The position numbers and the translations under genes were made by a program. Below the pieces are notes generated by a model. That model was not told where the DNA came from. It worked only from the letters and a program-made list of their open reading frames with translations, and did not search any database. Positions 6,099 through 7,879 of a stretch of 7,879 bases of DNA are shown piece after piece. Location: contig CAYNEI010000085.1 of NCBI GenBank assembly GCA_964396185.1, positions 1 through 7,879 of the forward strand, in the 5' to 3' direction. The first letter of the stretch is position 1. Each line of letters opens with the position of its first letter. The stretch is from CAYNEI01 sp964396185. Lineage in GTDB: Archaea > Thermoplasmatota > SW-10-69-26.

Positions 6099-6923
6099 AT
6101 GCCGGAGTACGGCAACCTCGTGAACTATCAGACCAAGGACGGCGTGGCCATCGTCACGCTCAGCGCGCCCGAGCGAGCGAACACCTACAGCCACGAGATG
6201 ATGCTCGAGCTGGACGCCGCCGTCCTCGAGGCCCGCTTCGACGAGGACGTCGAGGTCATCCTGCTCACCGGCGACGGCGACCGGTTCTTCTGCGCCGGTG
6301 CTGACATCAGCATGCTCAACGAGAGCGAGCCGTACTTCAAGTACAATTTCTGCCTGCATGCCAACGAAACCCTCAACCGGCTCGAGCAGACCCCGAAGCT
6401 CGTCGTGGCCGCCATGAACGGGCACACCGTGGGTGGCGGGCTCGAGATCGCCATGGCCGCGGATCTGCGCGTGGCCTGGCGCCCAACGGGCGAGGACGCC
6501 AAGGAGGGCAAGATCGGCCTCCCGGAGGTCAACCTCGGCGTGCTCCCCGGGACCGGGGGCACCCAGCGCCTCTCGCGCGCCATCGGCAAGGCACGCTCCA
6601 TCGAATGGATGGCCACCGGCGAGCTGCAGAGCTTCGACACCGGCTCTGAGCTCGGCCTGCTCAACGAGATCATCGAGGCCGGCAACGTCGAGGAGTTCCA
6701 GGGCAAGGCGTTCGAGTACGCCGCCCAGTTCACCACCCCCGGCAAGGCCAGCAAGGCCGTGGCCCACATCAAGCGGGCTGTGCAGTCCGGCTGGGAGGTC
6801 GACTTCCACAGTGGCCTGGCGATCGAGCGCGAGCTCCAGCAGCGCCTCTTCGAGAGCGAGGACGCCAAGATCGGGCTGAAGGCCTACATCGAGAAGAGCG
6901 AAGCCGAGTTCACAGGCCGCTGA
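6099..6923 (+). CDS. Enoyl-CoA hydratase / crotonase family enzyme
   Basis: This complete 274-aa member of the crotonase superfamily has both catalytic acids of true hydratases. The first oxyanion-hole segment is FFCAGADISML (63-73). The second, with the first glutamate, is GGGLEIAMAADLRV (112-125, E116). The second glutamate is in GLPEVNLGVLPGTGGTQRLSR (140-160, E143). These correspond to Glu144 and Glu164 of rat mitochondrial hydratase, so it should hydrate trans-2-enoyl-CoA to 3-hydroxyacyl-CoA in the cytoplasm. Length is typical. The start is placed at the ATG at 6099: the family N-terminus begins here (VAIVTLSAPERANTYS follows), and the in-frame upstream extension to 5937 is Arg/Pro-rich and unlike the family. 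No Shine-Dalgarno sequence is present. The gene runs in the same direction as a second crotonase about 650 nt downstream. Chain-length preference cannot be read from sequence; related activities such as isomerase are possible but less likely with both Glu present. Confidence 0.93.
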   Translation: MPEYGNLVNYQTKDGVAIVTLSAPERANTYSHEMMLELDAAVLEARFDEDVEVILLTGDGDRFFCAGADISMLNESEPYFKYNFCLHANETLNRLEQTPKLVVAAMNGHTVGGGLEIAMAADLRVAWRPTGEDAKEGKIGLPEVNLGVLPGTGGTQRLSRAIGKARSIEWMATGELQSFDTGSELGLLNEIIEAGNVEEFQGKAFEYAAQFTTPGKASKAVAHIKRAVQSGWEVDFHSGLAIERELQQRLFESEDAKIGLKAYIEKSEAEFTGR

Positions 6924-6955
6924 CGCGGCCCGCTCACACGGCCTCTCTCTTCGAA

Positions 6956-7003
6956 GGGCGCCGCCTGCGGCGACGCTGGACGGTGGTTCGCTAAGTGCAG
7001 GCC
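6956..7003 (+). repeat. Hairpin-containing intergenic repeat, copy 1
   Basis: This 48-nt element starts 33 nt after the hydratase stop codon. It aligns without gaps to 7473-7520 (39 of 48 identical by hand). It contains a hairpin with stem CGCC/GGCG (6962-6965, 6969-6972) and loop TGC, extended after one C/A mismatch by further pairs out to 6957/6977. The conserved core CGCTGGACGGTGGTT and a GTGCA element follow. It could be a conserved 3'-end or terminator structure, a small RNA or a short non-autonomous mobile element. Confidence 0.65.
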
Positions 7004-7070
7004 CGGGGGCTGCCGAGGTGGTTGGCGAGCATGACCACGGTGAAGGTGAAGGACAGGCGGAAGAATCACG

Positions 7071-7076
7071 AGGAGG
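7071..7076 (+). promoter_or_regulatory. Strong Shine-Dalgarno site deciding the start of the small gene
   Basis: AGGAGG (followed by AG) lies 4 nt before the ATG at 7081 and 7 nt before a second ATG at 7084. It supports initiation at one of these two rather than at the ORF's earlier ATG at 7018. This is the strongest ribosome-binding site in the window, whereas several neighbours lack one. Confidence 0.65.
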
Positions 7077-7080
7077 AGCT

Positions 7081-7437
7081 ATGATGAGTCTACGGTCCGA
7101 CGCTGTCCTCGTACCCTATCTCAGGGAGCACGGGCCATCGACGCAGGCCGACGTACCAGTGGGATACTCGACGATACAGAATAACCGCGTTCGGGGCCAC
7201 GTCTCAGTCTTCCACCCAAGCCCATCTCATGGCCATCGTACTGTTAAGAGGGGGAAAACGGTGAGCATACTCTACTTGACGCACGAGCATGAACCTGGCG
7301 AGGTCATCGAAGCATGGCTGTTAGCCAACTCCTCCTACCTCCGGCCCGAGGCTAGAAGATCTCTCTACCGAATCATTGGCGGGTACGGGTCCAGGTGGGT
7401 CGACGCGATCTCTGAAGCGATTGAACGAGCCCGCTGA
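7081..7437 (+). CDS. Small hypothetical protein, possible winged-helix DNA-binding protein
   Basis: This is a 118-aa protein that I do not recognise by name. The N-terminal part, SDAVLVPYLREHGPSTQADVPVGYS (6-30), looks like a helix followed by a turn and a second helix, as in winged helix-turn-helix domains of archaeal regulators. The stretch 53-66, RTVKRGKTVSILYL, could be the beta wing. The C-terminal half (73-118) is predicted to be helical, with EVIEAWLLANSS and WVDAISEAIERAR. There is no signal peptide or membrane helix. The start at 7081 is set by the strong Shine-Dalgarno site; 7084 is almost equally good. By hand count, GC over 7141-7320 is about 56% (101/180), against 77% in a 60-nt sample of the upstream hydratase (6541-6600), suggesting recent transfer or relaxed composition. 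The gene lies between two copies of an intergenic repeat and between two crotonase genes. DNA binding is inference from pattern only. Confidence 0.65.
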   Translation: MMSLRSDAVLVPYLREHGPSTQADVPVGYSTIQNNRVRGHVSVFHPSPSHGHRTVKRGKTVSILYLTHEHEPGEVIEAWLLANSSYLRPEARRSLYRIIGGYGSRWVDAISEAIERAR

Positions 7438-7472
7438 CATCGGTTAGGCCCAACTCAGCCTCGCCCTCCATG

Positions 7473-7520
7473 GGGCGCGGCCTTCGGCCGCGCTGGGCGG
7501 TGGTTGGCTGGGTGCACGCC
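7473..7520 (+). repeat. Hairpin-containing intergenic repeat, copy 2
   Basis: This is the second 48-nt copy, starting 35 nt after the stop of the small gene. Its hairpin is perfect: an 8-bp stem GCGCGGCC/GGCCGCGC (7475-7482 and 7486-7493) with loop TTC, plus a G:T closing pair. One stem pair that is C:G in copy 1 (6962/6972) is G:C here (7479/7489), a compensatory change. The core CGCTGGGCGGTGGTT spans 7491-7505 and GTGCA follows. Confidence 0.65.
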
Positions 7521-7548
7521 GGACCGGTGTGCGCTTGGCCACCGACCC

Positions 7549-7555
7549 TTTTTCT
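7549..7555 (+). promoter_or_regulatory. T-rich element at the TATA position of the second crotonase
   Basis: A TTTTTCTT run stands out in GC-rich sequence, centred about 26 nt upstream of the GTG at 7578, the expected distance for a leaderless archaeal transcript. It lacks the alternating A/T of a good TATA box and could instead be a T-tract terminator for transcription arriving from the small gene. Confidence 0.35.
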
Positions 7556-7577
7556 TCTCATCCCGGGTTGCCCTAGC

Positions 7578-7879
7578 GTGACCCTGGTCGAGCTCTCCGA
7601 GGACGGTCCGATCGCGCGCCTCACGCTGAACCGCCCAGACAAGCGCAACGCCCTCTCGCCCGAGCTCCTCGCGGAGCTCTCCTCCGCCCTCCACCGGCTC
7701 GCCCGACACGAGACGGGCTCGCCTCGGACCCGCGCCCTCATCTTCGCCGGCGCAGGGCCCATCTTCTGCGCCGGCGGCGACATCGAGGCCATGCAGGAAC
7801 GCCTGGGGGATCCCAAGGCCACCGAGGCCACCCTGCGGAGCGGGCTCAACACCGTGATCGAGGGGATCTCCAGCTTCCC
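7578..7879 (+). CDS. Second enoyl-CoA hydratase/isomerase family protein, cut by window edge
   Basis: The frame starting at GTG 7578 stays open to the end of the window and gives the first 100 residues of a crotonase-family enzyme. The N-terminal strand pair and turn, LVELSEDGPIARLTLNRPDKRNALSPEL, are diagnostic for the family. The first oxyanion-hole segment, IFCAGGDIEAM, is at about 62-72. The region with the catalytic glutamates lies beyond the window, so hydratase, isomerase or other crotonase chemistry cannot be separated. It differs clearly from the upstream hydratase and is a paralogue rather than a recent duplicate. The GTG is chosen because family homology begins immediately after it and there is no nearby in-frame ATG. 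No Shine-Dalgarno sequence is visible, and a T-rich element sits 26 nt upstream. Confidence 0.88.
   Translation, partial: MTLVELSEDGPIARLTLNRPDKRNALSPELLAELSSALHRLARHETGSPRTRALIFAGAGPIFCAGGDIEAMQERLGDPKATEATLRSGLNTVIEGISSF

Noticed and set aside
5874..6809. 311-codon open frame on - opposite the enoyl-CoA hydratase
   Set aside because: The + strand encodes all crotonase catalytic motifs; the minus frame shows only biased composition and runs through the intergenic repeat.
6956..7520. CRISPR array
   Set aside because: Only two imperfect copies are present, separated by a complete gene, with no regular spacers.
7455..7709. 84-codon minus-strand ORF and a similar one at 6884-7069 sharing an ANHRPA-P-AAP peptide
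   Set aside because: The shared peptide is the translation of the repeated hairpin element on its minus strand; substitutions between copies follow the hairpin pairing rather than codon constraint, and both ORFs overlap real genes.

Overview
The window is GC-rich DNA with seven supported protein genes and one partial gene at the right edge. It probably comes from an archaeon, most likely a draft or metagenome assembly, because a run of exactly 100 Ns sits at 1577-1676. The archaeal reading rests on the promoters. Two genes, the TPP enzyme and the antitoxin, have TATA-like boxes centred about 26 nt upstream of the start codon, as expected for leaderless transcripts. A RelE/ribbon-helix-helix toxin-antitoxin pair and acidic, cysteine-poor exported proteins with N-glycosylation sequons are compatible with this. 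No rRNA, tRNA or lineage marker is present, so a more precise taxon would be a guess.

Layout. At the left, two large exported proteins of unknown function converge: a 493-aa protein on + (40-1521) and a protein of at least 632 aa on - (start 3574), whose C-terminus is lost in the N gap. Upstream of the second, also on -, is a complete thiamine-pyrophosphate enzyme (5272-3644) of the acetolactate-synthase / 2-hydroxyacyl-CoA lyase superfamily. Next on - is a toxin-antitoxin operon (antitoxin 5850-5659, toxin 5662-5381). The two genes overlap by 4 nt, and three TATCAT repeats lie over the promoter. A 248-nt divergent intergenic region follows. Then come three + genes: a complete enoyl-CoA hydratase (6099-6923), a small lower-GC gene that may be a winged-helix protein (7081-7437), and the N-terminal third of a second crotonase-family enzyme (7578 to the edge).

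How the genes may work together. The TPP enzyme and the two crotonases would fit acyl-CoA or 2-hydroxy-acid metabolism, but they are on different strands and are not one operon. The toxin-antitoxin pair is a self-contained, probably autoregulated module. The two exported proteins are probably cell-surface components.

The least expected structure is a 48-nt hairpin-containing repeat present twice in the same orientation (6956-7003 and 7473-7520). Each copy begins 33-36 nt after a stop codon, and the copies bracket the small atypical gene. One stem base pair differs between copies by a compensatory C:G to G:C change. A weaker third copy of the core lies at 5928-5942. I found no clear new defence or mobile system; the repeat with its enclosed small gene is the best candidate for something undescribed.
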